Shown piece after piece: positions 1 through 8,859 of a DNA stretch of 64,000 nucleotides (positions are counted from its first letter, which is position 1; each line of letters opens with the position of its first letter). Both the position numbers and the translations under genes were made by a program. Source of the DNA: Halorhabdus salina. Its GTDB lineage: Archaea > Halobacteriota > Halobacteria > Halobacteriales > Haloarculaceae. The notes under the pieces are model-generated. The model had not been told where the DNA came from. It did not search any database and worked only from the letters and a program-made list of their open reading frames with translations. The stretch spans positions 27,405 through 91,404 of the forward strand of contig NZ_JACDNP010000010.1 in NCBI RefSeq assembly GCF_013839425.1, read 5' to 3'.

Positions 1-330
1 CGTGGTCGTGTTGTCGTAGTTGGCTCCACCGAGCCGCTCGGTGCGTTTCTGGTTGGATTCACGGTCGACGACAATACGCCGGGTTGAGCTGTACGTATCG
101 TTGTTCGCTTCCGTTACGCTCGTCTCCGTGAACGACACTGTCTCAAGCGAGGACAGTCGATCTCGGAACGACTCGATCACGTCCTCAGCAGTCGAAGTAT
201 CCACAGCCGGATCAGTCTCCGTAACTGTGGTGGGCGATTCCGCAGCCACGAACCCGACGAGGCCACTCGTCGCAACGAGTGCGACAGCGACTACCGTCAG
301 GAGCGGGAGGGCATTTCGTTCTCGAAACAT
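1..330 (-). CDS. Secreted LolA-like protein, partial (C-terminus outside window)
   Basis: The gene is cut by the window edge: 110 codons are visible from ATG at 330 down to base 1 without a stop. Residues 1-30 look like a Sec signal peptide (MFRERN, then a hydrophobic core ending in VAAE). The mature part is acidic and rich in Thr and Ser, and residues 49-75 resemble the start of the LolA-like lipoprotein-sorting fold that is common in exported haloarchaeal proteins. That family assignment is inference from a short piece. The gene is divergent from the lipoprotein gene that starts at 500, with 169 bp between them. Confidence 0.7.
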   Translation of the reverse strand, partial: MFRERNALPLLTVVAVALVATSGLVGFVAAESPTTVTETDPAVDTSTAEDVIESFRDRLSSLETVSFTETSVTEANNDTYSSTRRIVVDRESNQKRTERLGGANYDNTTT

Positions 331-499
331 GCACTGTGTCGTACGGCAACGATCCCTAAAACAGCGGCTGGCGGAGTTCTCGGCGGGAATCACGGCCGAA
401 AACATATAAGGCATCGATTTGTACAGACACGAAATCCGCGGTGATGTACAGTTCGTCGAACCGTATCGTGGTCCGAATCCAGTGAATTGCGTTGAACGT

Positions 500-1858
500 A
501 TGCAAGGCCTAACCCGTCGTGAGCTTCTCGTTTTCGGCGCAACCGCCGCTGGTGTTGGCATCGCCGGCTGTGCCGAACGTGGCGAGAGCGATTCGACACA
601 CGCCGACTGGATTCCGGCGACCCAGGGTACGACGCTCACTGGCTATGTCGACTTCACCCTGTCCGAGGACGAATCTGCGATCAATCCATTGCTTCCGCTG
701 GTGGTCCCATCCGACGAGGACGATACCACTCGCGTCCCGGACTTCCCCGACGCCGACGAGATCGCGGACCCACTCTTGCAGGTGCCGATTCGAACAGGTG
801 GGCAAATCATCTTCACGGGTCTACTCACCTTTGGTATCGTCGGCCTGGGCTATCTGTACGATCCAGCCCAACCGAACCAGGGCGTGACCGAGTTGTTCGT
901 CGCTGACAATGCTATTGTGGGTCTCGGTGATGTCGACACGACGCGAGTAGACGAAACACTTCGCTCCGGCGGGGACGGGCCGTTTGCGACGATAGAGTTT
1001 CAGCGACTCGGCGAATCCGAGGAATATACGCTTTACGAACCAGTCAACGATGACGGAAGTGTCGTCGCAGTCAGTGGGGGTGCCATTGTCATGAGCGAAA
1101 ATGCAGATCGGACCCGAGCCGCGATCGCAGCCCACCGTGGCGAGACACCCCGCGCTGTTGACGAAAACGACACCCTCGCGTGGTTGTTCGAGACCGCCGG
1201 CTCCGGTCACCTCGTCATCGGGTGGGCCGGTTCGGTCGATTTCGAATCCTACTTCTGGGAGGCGGAAAACGCCGGCCCTTCGCCTGCGTTCATCACTGCA
1301 ACCGACGACGTGATGAGTTCGCTTACGTTTCGGCCCGATGCAGCGGAGATCACGGGCGAAATGGCGATACAGAAACCGGAGGTGACAGACGAGACGCGGG
1401 ACACGATCGAGAACCAACTCGGCGCGACCGGCGAGGATCGATCGCTGTCGTTCGAAGGAAATCGGGTGTCGGTATCGAGCACGTTCGCTCAGGACGCGGT
1501 GGATTTCGACTTCGTCGAGGCGACGACACCGACTCCGACCATGACGCCGGTTGAGGATCCGGATGTTCCGTCCGAGGTGGCAGAGGCCGTACCGGCAGCT
1601 GCACTCGCGTTCGAGTTCGTGCCCGAAGAGGATGCCGCCCGGGTCTCGTTCGAAAGCGAAATGGCCGTCGATCGGATCACGCTACGAGCAGTCGAATCGG
1701 GCTACGAGATATCGACGGAAACCCCGCAGGAAGGGATGTACGTGAACGTGTATCTGGCTCCTGACGGCGACGAGGTGCTCGTGACTGCGACCGTCAACGA
1801 CACGACGGCACAGATCGCCAGTCGGGAGTTCCCCGGCTCGTCGACCCGAACGGAGTGA
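500..1858 (+). CDS. Tat-exported lipoprotein, paralogue of the one at 7105-8859
   Basis: This is a 452-residue predicted membrane-anchored lipoprotein of unknown function. I chose ATG at 500 because it gives a clean Tat lipoprotein signal (TRRELLVFGATAAGVGIAGC, lipobox Cys about residue 24); the frame is open upstream to 419 but adds no sensible N-terminus. The middle holds a segment reading 'AIVMSENADRT ... AGSGHLVIGWAGS' that lines up with 'TVIVGPDASRL ... AGSGDLVVGQFGS' in the 584-residue protein at 7105-8859, so the two are paralogues. A C-terminal beta-rich domain of about 85 residues, after a TPTPTMTP linker, is present once here and twice in the paralogue. No catalytic motif is visible. 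Confidence 0.85.
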   Translation: MQGLTRRELLVFGATAAGVGIAGCAERGESDSTHADWIPATQGTTLTGYVDFTLSEDESAINPLLPLVVPSDEDDTTRVPDFPDADEIADPLLQVPIRTGGQIIFTGLLTFGIVGLGYLYDPAQPNQGVTELFVADNAIVGLGDVDTTRVDETLRSGGDGPFATIEFQRLGESEEYTLYEPVNDDGSVVAVSGGAIVMSENADRTRAAIAAHRGETPRAVDENDTLAWLFETAGSGHLVIGWAGSVDFESYFWEAENAGPSPAFITATDDVMSSLTFRPDAAEITGEMAIQKPEVTDETRDTIENQLGATGEDRSLSFEGNRVSVSSTFAQDAVDFDFVEATTPTPTMTPVEDPDVPSEVAEAVPAAALAFEFVPEEDAARVSFESEMAVDRITLRAVESGYEISTETPQEGMYVNVYLAPDGDEVLVTATVNDTTAQIASREFPGSSTRTE

Positions 1859-1948
1859 CCTGGACGAGGGTGGCCGACTGTTCGTCCGTGTTTCACGGTC
1901 GGAAACGCCGTATATGGGTCTTCCTGGGTTCGACGTAAAATCCGTTCA

Positions 1949-2620
1949 ATGAGTCGCTCGCCGACAGGCACCTCTTCGCTGAGGGGGGTACTGACCCCTG
2001 TCTTTCGATCGCCGACTGACCGACAGACGTACCGGAACCTGCTGTATCTCTTTCTCTCGTTCCCACTTGGATTACTCTACTACATCCTCGTCGTTACCGG
2101 ATTCGCGTTGGGTCTCGGCCTTTCGGTCTTCGGGATCGGAATCGTGATTTTGCTGGGAACCGTCATCGGACTCCGATACCTTGGCACTTTCGAACGCAGG
2201 CTTGCAAACGCCCTTCTTCGAACAGATATTCCCGAACCAGACGACGTTGAAAGGGACGACGGTGGGGCCGTCGATACAGTGAAAGCATATCTCGGCGCCG
2301 CTTCGACGTGGCGTGGCCTGGGATTCGTTCTGCTGAAGTTCTGGCTCGGTGTCCTCTCGTTCGTTCTCCTCGTCAGCTTTCTCGCCACGGCGATCGAACT
2401 CGTTGTCCTCCCGGTGTCGCCTGCAGGCACACTCAACGTCGAGGTGTTCGGCTGGGAAGTGGCGAGTACGTTCGACACGACGACCCAGCGACTCCTCGCT
2501 GTCCCCATCGGTGTCTGCCTCGCGCTCGTCGGGTTCCCGATCCTGAACGCGTTCGCGGACGTGAACGCGTCGATTGCATCGTCGTTACTCGGCGCGAGCG
2601 AACCGAACGAGGAGACCTAA
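1949..2620 (+). CDS. Membrane protein with putative sensor domain (PF13796-like)
   Basis: A 223-residue integral membrane protein. It begins with a short soluble stretch (SPTDRQTYRNLLYLFLSFPLG) that is characteristic of the 'putative sensor' family, followed by two closely spaced membrane segments, a cytoplasmic loop with the motif GLRYLGTFERRLANALL, and two further membrane segments. In actinobacteria and haloarchaea such domains are found alone or fused to histidine kinases. Here there is no kinase domain. It lies just upstream of the ABC exporter operon but is separated from it by the palindromic operator region, so it is probably transcribed separately. Confidence 0.75.
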   Translation: MSRSPTGTSSLRGVLTPVFRSPTDRQTYRNLLYLFLSFPLGLLYYILVVTGFALGLGLSVFGIGIVILLGTVIGLRYLGTFERRLANALLRTDIPEPDDVERDDGGAVDTVKAYLGAASTWRGLGFVLLKFWLGVLSFVLLVSFLATAIELVVLPVSPAGTLNVEVFGWEVASTFDTTTQRLLAVPIGVCLALVGFPILNAFADVNASIASSLLGASEPNEET

Positions 2621-2661
2621 ACAGTGAGATGATACCGCTATGGACAAATTGAAGTAGGTGT

Positions 2662-2677
2662 GTAAAACATGTTTTAC
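2662..2677. promoter_or_regulatory. Palindromic operator A of the ABC exporter operon
   Basis: GTAAAACATGTTTTAC is a perfect 16-bp palindrome. It lies just downstream of an AT-rich stretch (about 2645-2653) that could be the TATA box. A near-identical site occurs at 5361-5376 in front of the DUF2178/XRE pair, which makes it a probable binding site for that XRE regulator. Confidence 0.6.
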
Positions 2678-2695
2678 TGTAAAGAGTGATTTACA
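2678..2695. promoter_or_regulatory. Second, weaker inverted repeat next to operator A
   Basis: TGTAAA-N6-TTTACA abuts operator A with no gap. It keeps the TGTAAA half-site but has a different spacer, so it may be an accessory site for the same regulator. Confidence 0.4.
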
Positions 2696-2784
2696 CCCTA
2701 TGATTGGCCGCCCGATCCCGCACACCAAAACCGCTCTCGTCCGAATCGAGTACAGTGACGTTCTCCAACGGAGGTGCGGTCGTC

Positions 2785-3588
2785 GTGCCTGATCACGCGA
2801 TCGTCGCCGACGGACTCACCAAACGGTACGGGGACGAACTCGCCGTCGATGACCTGTCCCTCTCGGTCCCACCGGGAACCGTCTACGGGTTCCTCGGCCC
2901 GAACGGGGCCGGGAAGACGACGACGATGCGGATGCTGGTCACCCTTACCGAACCGGCCGCTGGGAGCGCAGCAGTCGCCGGGGTGCCGATCACGGACCGC
3001 CCCCAGCTCACCCGGCAGATCGGCTATCTCCCGGCGAACCCGCCCGTCTTCGACGAACTCACTGCCTGGGAACACCTCCGTCATGTCGCTCGCCTCCACG
3101 GCATCTCCGACGACGTGGCCGACGAGCGCATCGAAGGGCTGCTCGATCGGTTCGACCTCCGTGCCGACGCCGACAGGCGTATCGAATCGTATTCGACGGG
3201 AATGACCAAGAAGGTCGGCATCATCGCCACGCTGTTTCACGATCCGGACGTGGTGTTCCTCGACGAGCCCACGAGCGGGCTGGATCCGCGTGCGGCACGG
3301 ACCGTCCGCGATACCATTGCCGAGTTGGTAACCCGCGAAATGACGGTCTTCCTCTCGACGCATATCCTGCCGATCGTCGACGAGCTCGCCGACACGGTCG
3401 GTGTCATCAACGACGGCCGGCTCGTGGCGGAGGCCTCGCCCGAGAAACTCAAAGCCCGTGCCGACGAGTCTCCGGATCTCGAATCCGCGTTCCTCGCGGT
3501 GACCGACGAACGGGACCCTTCGAGCACCGAGCAGCCGAAGGCAGACGGTAGCAATCCGACCGCAACGGGAGTCCGGACCGATGGCTGA
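2785..3588 (+). CDS. ABC transporter ATP-binding protein
   Basis: A 267-residue ATPase subunit of an exporter of the ABC-2/drug type. Walker A (GPNGAGKTT), a signature-like region (ESYSTGMTKKVGI, diverged from LSGGQ), Walker B (VVFLDEPTSGLD) and the H-loop (STH) are all present. The frame is open to a TTG at 2704, but GTG at 2785 is preceded by GGAGGTG at 2770-2776 with proper spacing and starts right at the ABC domain (DHAIVADGLTKRYGDE), so it is preferred. The C-terminal 45 residues are a polar, unstructured tail. The stop overlaps the start of the permease gene, as in a coupled operon. Expression is probably controlled by the palindrome at 2662-2677. The substrate is unknown. Confidence 0.9.
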   Translation: MPDHAIVADGLTKRYGDELAVDDLSLSVPPGTVYGFLGPNGAGKTTTMRMLVTLTEPAAGSAAVAGVPITDRPQLTRQIGYLPANPPVFDELTAWEHLRHVARLHGISDDVADERIEGLLDRFDLRADADRRIESYSTGMTKKVGIIATLFHDPDVVFLDEPTSGLDPRAARTVRDTIAELVTREMTVFLSTHILPIVDELADTVGVINDGRLVAEASPEKLKARADESPDLESAFLAVTDERDPSSTEQPKADGSNPTATGVRTDG

Positions 3589-5323
3589 CGAATCGTCTAC
3601 ACCCACTGTGGCGACGTCCTCGATGCCGTCAAGGACTCGCGGTCGTGAATCCGCCGACGGTCGGGTCCTGGGCGACCGGGTTCCATCGCTTCGCCAGACC
3701 TGGGAACTCACCCGAGTGGACTTGCTTCGGGGCTATCGCTGGGTCCGACAGCAAGATTTCTGGCTTGCGTTCACTGTCCTGATGGGTATTTTGAGTGTGT
3801 TCTTCCTGCTGGAAACGTACGCGGCGGCCAAGACCGTCGGATCGACACTCGCTACCGGCGCGGCCCCGCCAGCGTGGCTCGTGATGGCGACGAGCGTTCT
3901 CTGGGTGTTTCTGACGGTGCTGCTCGTGGGTGACGGACTGGGCAGCAACGGCGATCTCGACCACGACGGACACTATCTGACGATCCGTCCGGCTGCCGAC
4001 GTCGTCGGTGGGAAACTACTCGCGGCCGCCGCCAAATTCTCGGTCTACACGATCGGACTCGGGGTGGCTGCCGCAGCAGGATTGATCGCCGGAACTGGCT
4101 CACCACTCCCCGTACTTGGAATCGCCGTCGCAGCGGCGATCATCCCAGCGACGGCCGCGGCAGTCGGGTATCCGATCGGGTTCGCACTCAAAGGGTTCAT
4201 CCGTCGCTCGAAGAACCTGCAGCGGCTGACGACCGTGCTTGGCGTCGGCCTCGGGATCGCATATGTCACGCTCTCCGTCACGGGAGAGTTGCTGACCGTC
4301 GTCGACCGATTGCAGCCGGTACTGGAATCGGCCCCGTTAGCCTGGATGGGGCACCTCGCAGTGGCCACGACGCCGGGAGCCGCCGTCGATATGACCGATG
4401 TTCTGGTCCTGCTCGTCCTCGCGCCGATCGTCGTCGTCGGTGGGACGATCCTGTCAGTGTCGGCCGCCCGCTACGCGTGGTTGGCAGAGGGGGCACCCAG
4501 CACGGACAGCGAGGAAGGCCCACTCCCGACTGCTCCGGAGTCTCAACTCGACGCTATTTTCGATGTGAGCTGTCGTGCACCGGCGACCCGTGGCGTTGCG
4601 AGTACGACGCTTCGCCGGGCGGTCCGATCGCCGTACCAGTTCGTGTTCGTCGCACCACCGCTCGTCGCCGGAATCGTCTTCGTGGAAGGTGCCGTCACGA
4701 CTGGCTCGGTCCCGTGGTACGTGCCGTGGTTTGTCGTCTGGTACGGCGCCTGGGCTGCCGGTGCCGTGCTGCCGTTGAATCCACTGGGCAACCAGGGGGC
4801 GGTGCTCCCGACGCTGCTGACGTCACCGGCGCGAGCCCGGCACGTCGTCCACGGCAACGTTATCGCGGCCACGATAGTCGGCGCACCGCTGACCGCAGCG
4901 GTCGCCGTCGGCGCAGGGTATCTGGCGAGCAGTTCGGCCCCGGTGATGGCCGGGCTCGGAGTCGCCAGTGTCGTCGCAGTCACCGTGAGTTCGATCGTCG
5001 CGACCGGCCTCGGATCCGTGTTCCCGCGTTTCGAGGCGATCAGCTTCGACGGGTCTCGACAGGCCGTCCCGCCGAGTAAACGTGCGTATAGCCTCTTTTC
5101 GCTCACGTTGAGTTTGTTGGTGATCGCTGTCGCTGTCGTCATCGACGAGACGGCGCGAGCGATCGGTGCGATCGTCCTCTCGGGGTGGCTCCCGTTCGGC
5201 ATCGAGATCGGTAGCCAGACGCTGGGCGCGATCGCGTCGGTCGTTCTCCTCGGAGGAACCATTGGAATCCCGATCGCCTACCGGGTCGCGATTTCGCGCA
5301 TCGACGCGTATCATGTCCAGTGA
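3581..5323 (+). CDS. ABC transporter permease
   Basis: A 580-residue multi-spanning membrane protein encoded directly after, and overlapping by 8 bp, the ATPase gene. The first 40 residues are polar, then about 12-14 hydrophobic segments follow in two blocks split by a hydrophilic loop near residues 300-330 (GAPSTDSEEGPLPTAPES). This organisation resembles large two-bundle ABC-2 exporter permeases. The pair ATPase plus single fused permease is enough for a functional exporter homodimer. Nothing in the sequence indicates the cargo. Control by the XRE regulator at 5815-6063 is inferred from the shared operator. Confidence 0.85.
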   Translation: MADESSTPTVATSSMPSRTRGRESADGRVLGDRVPSLRQTWELTRVDLLRGYRWVRQQDFWLAFTVLMGILSVFFLLETYAAAKTVGSTLATGAAPPAWLVMATSVLWVFLTVLLVGDGLGSNGDLDHDGHYLTIRPAADVVGGKLLAAAAKFSVYTIGLGVAAAAGLIAGTGSPLPVLGIAVAAAIIPATAAAVGYPIGFALKGFIRRSKNLQRLTTVLGVGLGIAYVTLSVTGELLTVVDRLQPVLESAPLAWMGHLAVATTPGAAVDMTDVLVLLVLAPIVVVGGTILSVSAARYAWLAEGAPSTDSEEGPLPTAPESQLDAIFDVSCRAPATRGVASTTLRRAVRSPYQFVFVAPPLVAGIVFVEGAVTTGSVPWYVPWFVVWYGAWAAGAVLPLNPLGNQGAVLPTLLTSPARARHVVHGNVIAATIVGAPLTAAVAVGAGYLASSSAPVMAGLGVASVVAVTVSSIVATGLGSVFPRFEAISFDGSRQAVPPSKRAYSLFSLTLSLLVIAVAVVIDETARAIGAIVLSGWLPFGIEIGSQTLGAIASVVLLGGTIGIPIAYRVAISRIDAYHVQ

Positions 5324-5360
5324 GAACGGCGACCACACGACGGCAGTTTTATTAGTGGCT

Positions 5361-5376
5361 GTAAAACACGTTTTAC
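5361..5376. promoter_or_regulatory. Palindromic operator B of the DUF2178/XRE operon
   Basis: GTAAAACACGTTTTAC has the same arms, GTAAAA and TTTTAC with N4 between them, as the site at 2662-2677. It sits between an AT-rich TATA-like stretch (TTTTATTAG, 5347-5355) and the ATG at 5393, the position expected for a repressor site that blocks initiation. The XRE gene is second in the operon, so autoregulation is likely. Confidence 0.6.
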
Positions 5377-5392
5377 TACCAAGGAATCCTCC

Positions 5393-5812
5393 ATGACACC
5401 ATCCATACCACAGGTGAGACTCACCCGACAGCGGTACAGAGCGATCGTGTATGGAATCGCTGGCGTAGCCGTGGTGGCTCTGTTGGCCGGTATCGCACTC
5501 GATCAGCACGTGCTCGGGGCTGTCGTCTACCTGGTGGGCGCGTGGATCGGTGGCGGTATCGCCGTTCTCGCACCGAGATGGAGTGACAGAACGCTCCAGG
5601 ACGAGCGAGACTACGAGTTACACAACCGTGCAAGCGGGCTGTTAGTCGGTCTTGCGATGGGATTCGGATTGAGCGTGCTTCCGGTGCTGTACGTTCTCGA
5701 TGCTGGCGGCACCGTCGAAATCACGGGCATCGTCTCCGGTGTCGTGATCACGTTGTCAGCACTCTTCCTGTTGTACGGCGTGTGCTTCGGAATCGTCAAA
5801 CGCCGCACCTGA
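5393..5812 (+). CDS. DUF2178-type small membrane protein
   Basis: A 139-residue protein with four hydrophobic segments grouped in two pairs. A short charged loop between the pairs carries the hallmark DERDYELHNRASG ('DERxxxixxkA'-like) of DUF2178 membrane proteins. Such proteins are commonly encoded next to small XRE regulators, as here, where the regulator starts two bases after this stop codon. The function is unknown. The operator at 5361-5376 lies 17 bp before the start codon. Confidence 0.8.
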   Translation: MTPSIPQVRLTRQRYRAIVYGIAGVAVVALLAGIALDQHVLGAVVYLVGAWIGGGIAVLAPRWSDRTLQDERDYELHNRASGLLVGLAMGFGLSVLPVLYVLDAGGTVEITGIVSGVVITLSALFLLYGVCFGIVKRRT

Positions 5813-5814
5813 CC

Positions 5815-6063
5815 ATGCAAAACAATCTCTCGGAGCGACGGACGGACGAAGGGCTGAGTCAGGGCGAGCTTGCTGAAGTAGTTGACGTGACTCGGCAGAC
5901 GATCAATGCGATAGAACGCGATCGATACGATCCCTCGTTAGAACTCGCGTTGAAACTCGCGATCCATTTCGATTGTACGGTGCAGGATTTATTCCACTTA
6001 CCACCGGACGATAGACCCACTCCATCTTCAGACACATCGTCAAATGAAACAGTCGGTGGATGA
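5815..6063 (+). CDS. XRE-family helix-turn-helix regulator
   Basis: An 82-residue DNA-binding protein. Residues 5-60 form a complete lambda-repressor-like HTH (LSQGELAEVVDVTRQTINAIERDRYDPSLELALKL is the core region, given here only as its position and ends: LSQGELAE to LALKLA), followed by a short polar tail. ATG at 5815 is chosen because it follows the DUF2178 stop by two bases; the frame is open upstream only within that gene. Small regulators of this type usually repress their own operon. The paired palindromes at 2662-2677 and 5361-5376 suggest it also controls the ABC exporter. Confidence 0.85.
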   Translation: MQNNLSERRTDEGLSQGELAEVVDVTRQTINAIERDRYDPSLELALKLAIHFDCTVQDLFHLPPDDRPTPSSDTSSNETVGG

Positions 6064-6336
6064 AAACGGCGAACCGCACAACCGTTTCAGTTCGAGAAAC
6101 ACATCCCAGAACCCTCTGTCTTCCCGGCACGCATCCGATAAAATGGGTGATGAGTCGGATAGAGACGTGAAGCCAGCGTCTTTCAGCCCTTCTTCGAACG
6201 TCCATCGGGACAGTCCGGCCGCTTCGGCCGCACGTCTGACCGAGAGGTCGTCGAGAACGTACCGACCCACCGCGGTCCCCAGTTCGTTCGAGGGTACCCA
6301 CTGGAAGAGGCCATCGTACCCATCTTTCGGGTCCAC
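6040..6336 (-). pseudogene. Possible UPF0175/antitoxin-like HTH fragment
   Basis: This 98-residue frame has one recognisable stretch, around residues 30-56 (LSVRRAAEAAGLSRWTFEEG), which resembles the C-terminal HTH of UPF0175-type antitoxins. The usual N-terminal half of that family is missing, and the tail after residue 60 is Ser-rich and Cys-containing, unlike a real haloarchaeal protein. Its end overlaps the XRE gene by 24 bp. I read it as a decayed fragment. A short intact gene cannot be excluded. Confidence 0.35.
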
Positions 6337-7104
6337 GGATCTAATAATCTATCGCGGAGGCGGGAGCACTTCTCGATTCAACAAGTCCCTCGCCCTCTCA
6401 CAATCTGTGATGGAAACGGTAATTCATCTGTTATACTGGACATTTGGCGAGGGTTTGGCTGCTGTTATCTCTCACTACATGTACAATCCTGCCATAACTC
6501 GGGCCATTGGCTCCCACACGCTTCCTTCAAGCCCAAGACGACCTTGTCTTGGTCTGTATCCTCTTCCGACACTATTTATCGAAAATACGATATTTGGTGG
6601 TGCAGAAGCCTTCATAGACCCTCTACTACCAGATCTCGATTTGTGACGACTCTCACCATCGTTTGAGGAATCAGCAAAGAATATTCGACACCTAGTGGAT
6701 GATTGATAGGGTCAACTCAAATTGAAATCTGCCGAGTTAGGCCTTGAGACCTATTCTGCATCACCGCCGAAAATACGATAGCAAAGCCCGTGTCGACACG
6801 CGTGACCACGTCCACCCAGGTCCGGATGCACCGACTCCCGGCGACGACGCGTCCCATCCGGCGGAATGGCGTGACGTGTTGTCGATGGTCCTCAGCGAAA
6901 TCGAAGATCGACAGCGGGCTTTCTGGACCGAATAAGCGGCTGGGTCAGCTCTGCTCGCTCTAGTCAGCTTCCATATCGATGGGATTCTCACTGAATCCAG
7001 TGAAACAGTATATCCGGTAGGCAGATTGATGAGTGGTACTGTGCTAGATAGAGGGCGCGTACCTTGCACGACGGGTATGGATACCCGGGAACAGAATCAA
7101 CTGG
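6337..7104. other. AT-richer gene-poor stretch with decayed coding remnants
   Basis: About 770 bp with visibly lower GC than its surroundings and no convincing gene. The only protein-like piece is in the plus frame ending at 6935 (about residues 28-63, ending in SEIEDRQRAFWTE), which has haloarchaeal composition but no usable start or recognised family. The stretch looks like an old insertion or deletion scar. No terminal repeats were found. Confidence 0.4.
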
Positions 7105-8859
7105 TTACTTCGGACCTTGCCACCGGGCAACCTCGCCAGTTGCACTGTCGACAGTCGCATACACAATGACTTCGTCGCCCTCTGGCTCTACGGCTGTCTC
7201 GAGAATTGTCCCAGCACCGACTGGCTCGTCGCTGGTCAGCGAACCGACGCGGTCGGTGAACAGGCTCGCCTCCTGTGGTTGTGCGACGAGTGTCTTGGCG
7301 TCCGTGTCTGCAACGACTTCGATCGTGAGTGACCCGAAATCGCCAGAATCAGGCGACTCGTAGCTAAAGGACAGCACATCTTCCGGAACCGCCTGGCTGG
7401 CCGCTGTCTCAGACAACTCGTCTGTGGGGACGGACAAAGTCGTGAGTTCACCGGCCGCACCTTCGCCGTTGACCGCAAAGACGGTCACTGAGTCCCCGTC
7501 CGGATCAACTTGGACTGCTACACTGTCATCGGCGCTGACAGACCGCTCCTGTGGCTCGAACTCGGTGTATCCGCCCGACTCAGCCTCTACACGGATCCCT
7601 GCCGCGTCGGTCTCTTCGGTGACCCCCACCCAGAGTTCATCGAACTGCTGGCCAGGTAGTGGCTCATACTGGAACGTCAGCGACTCTGGCGACACCAGCT
7701 CCGCAGCCGCTGCCTCCGATAGTTCTTGCCCCGCTGGGTCATCACTCAGTTGTTCGACAGTGTAGGTCCCAGTAGCGGTGATGCGGTTGTCGCTCACCTC
7801 GACTGATCTCGACCCGTCGACGGCCGCTGTCCCGAACGACGTCTCGATTGTCTCCTGCCTGTCTTCACCGAGGTCGGCCACGGCAAGGGCGAACTGCGAC
7901 TCGAACGTGTCCCCGCTCGCGTTGAAATCCGCTGCTGCGACCATATTCTCGCCAGAGCGGGGCCTGAACTGCAGGTCAGCGTCGGGTTGGAAGTTCCCGA
8001 ACAGTTCCTTAGCTGTTGCTGACCCAAATTGACCGACCACGAGGTCACCGGACCCGGCCTGTTCGAGTAGTTCCGTCGCGGTTTCATCAGTCTCGAAGAC
8101 CCTGGACTGGTCCCCCTCTCCGACGGCAATCGTCTTGTCGAGTCGGCTGGCGTCTGGCCCGACGATGACTGTCTCGTCCGTGACTGCTACTGCAGGTGGA
8201 TCGTTCACCGAATCGGGAACCTCAACGGGCTCGTATCGGTCGTACCCACGGTCTGTGCTGGTTTGTTCGTAGGCAACACCAAACGTTTCGTCTGTCGGCT
8301 CGATCAATCGTTCATCTAGTTGGTCGGTTGCGAAGGATCCCTCAGCGATTATGGTCTCATTGGTGACAGTGACCTCGCTCACCGTCGAGTCGGACGTAGC
8401 CGTCGGGCTCACGGCCTGGGCGAGCCCAGCAAACGAAAGCGACAATCGGCCAACTCCGACAGCCGCCCCGCCTATGACGAGCGGATACAGAGCCAGCGGA
8501 TCGTCGACGGGCGGCTCCGAAGAGCCACTGGAGTCAGCTACGGTGTCGCCGGGGAAATTGTCCAGATTAGCGTAGGCAAAAAACAACCCACTTTGGTCTG
8601 TTGTCAGCCACTGGCCGTAGGGCAGGTCGCCCGCCGGCTCGAACGTGTCCGTCGAGGAGTCGTCGCCCGGAGTGCCCTCGGTTGGAGTGCCCTCGGTTGG
8701 AGTGCTGTCAGCTGAATTGTCGTTTGCTTCTTGATCGTTATCACCGCTGCAACCGGCAAGTGCTGCTGTCAGGGCGCCCATCCCGAGCAGGAATCGACGT
8801 CGACTCTGGCTCGTCTGTGTCGCACGGTCATCGTTGTCGTTGGTAAAGCGTGGGGACAT
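7105..8859 (-). CDS. Tat-exported lipoprotein with duplicated C-terminal domain
   Basis: A 584-residue paralogue of the lipoprotein at 500-1858. The N-terminus has a Tat motif (SRRRFLLGMGALTAALAGC) with the lipobox Cys at about residue 37, followed by an acidic linker containing TPTEG repeats. The central domain shares the 'AGSGDLVVG' region with the paralogue. The C-terminal half contains two tandem copies of a beta-rich domain of roughly 90 residues (beginning near AAAELVSPESLTFQYE and again near ASQAVPEDVLSFSYE), whereas the paralogue has one. The two halves probably arose by internal duplication. The surface-located function is unknown. Confidence 0.85.
   Translation of the reverse strand: MSPRFTNDNDDRATQTSQSRRRFLLGMGALTAALAGCSGDNDQEANDNSADSTPTEGTPTEGTPGDDSSTDTFEPAGDLPYGQWLTTDQSGLFFAYANLDNFPGDTVADSSGSSEPPVDDPLALYPLVIGGAAVGVGRLSLSFAGLAQAVSPTATSDSTVSEVTVTNETIIAEGSFATDQLDERLIEPTDETFGVAYEQTSTDRGYDRYEPVEVPDSVNDPPAVAVTDETVIVGPDASRLDKTIAVGEGDQSRVFETDETATELLEQAGSGDLVVGQFGSATAKELFGNFQPDADLQFRPRSGENMVAAADFNASGDTFESQFALAVADLGEDRQETIETSFGTAAVDGSRSVEVSDNRITATGTYTVEQLSDDPAGQELSEAAAAELVSPESLTFQYEPLPGQQFDELWVGVTEETDAAGIRVEAESGGYTEFEPQERSVSADDSVAVQVDPDGDSVTVFAVNGEGAAGELTTLSVPTDELSETAASQAVPEDVLSFSYESPDSGDFGSLTIEVVADTDAKTLVAQPQEASLFTDRVGSLTSDEPVGAGTILETAVEPEGDEVIVYATVDSATGEVARWQGPK

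Noticed and set aside
4543..5262. 239-codon open frame opposite the ABC permease
   Set aside because: Thr/Ala/Pro-rich shadow without start context or recognisable features.
6744..6935. 63-codon plus-strand frame ending SEIEDRQRAFWTE
   Set aside because: The C-terminal part is protein-like but the first half is not, and no start signal is visible; treated as a remnant in the gene-poor region.
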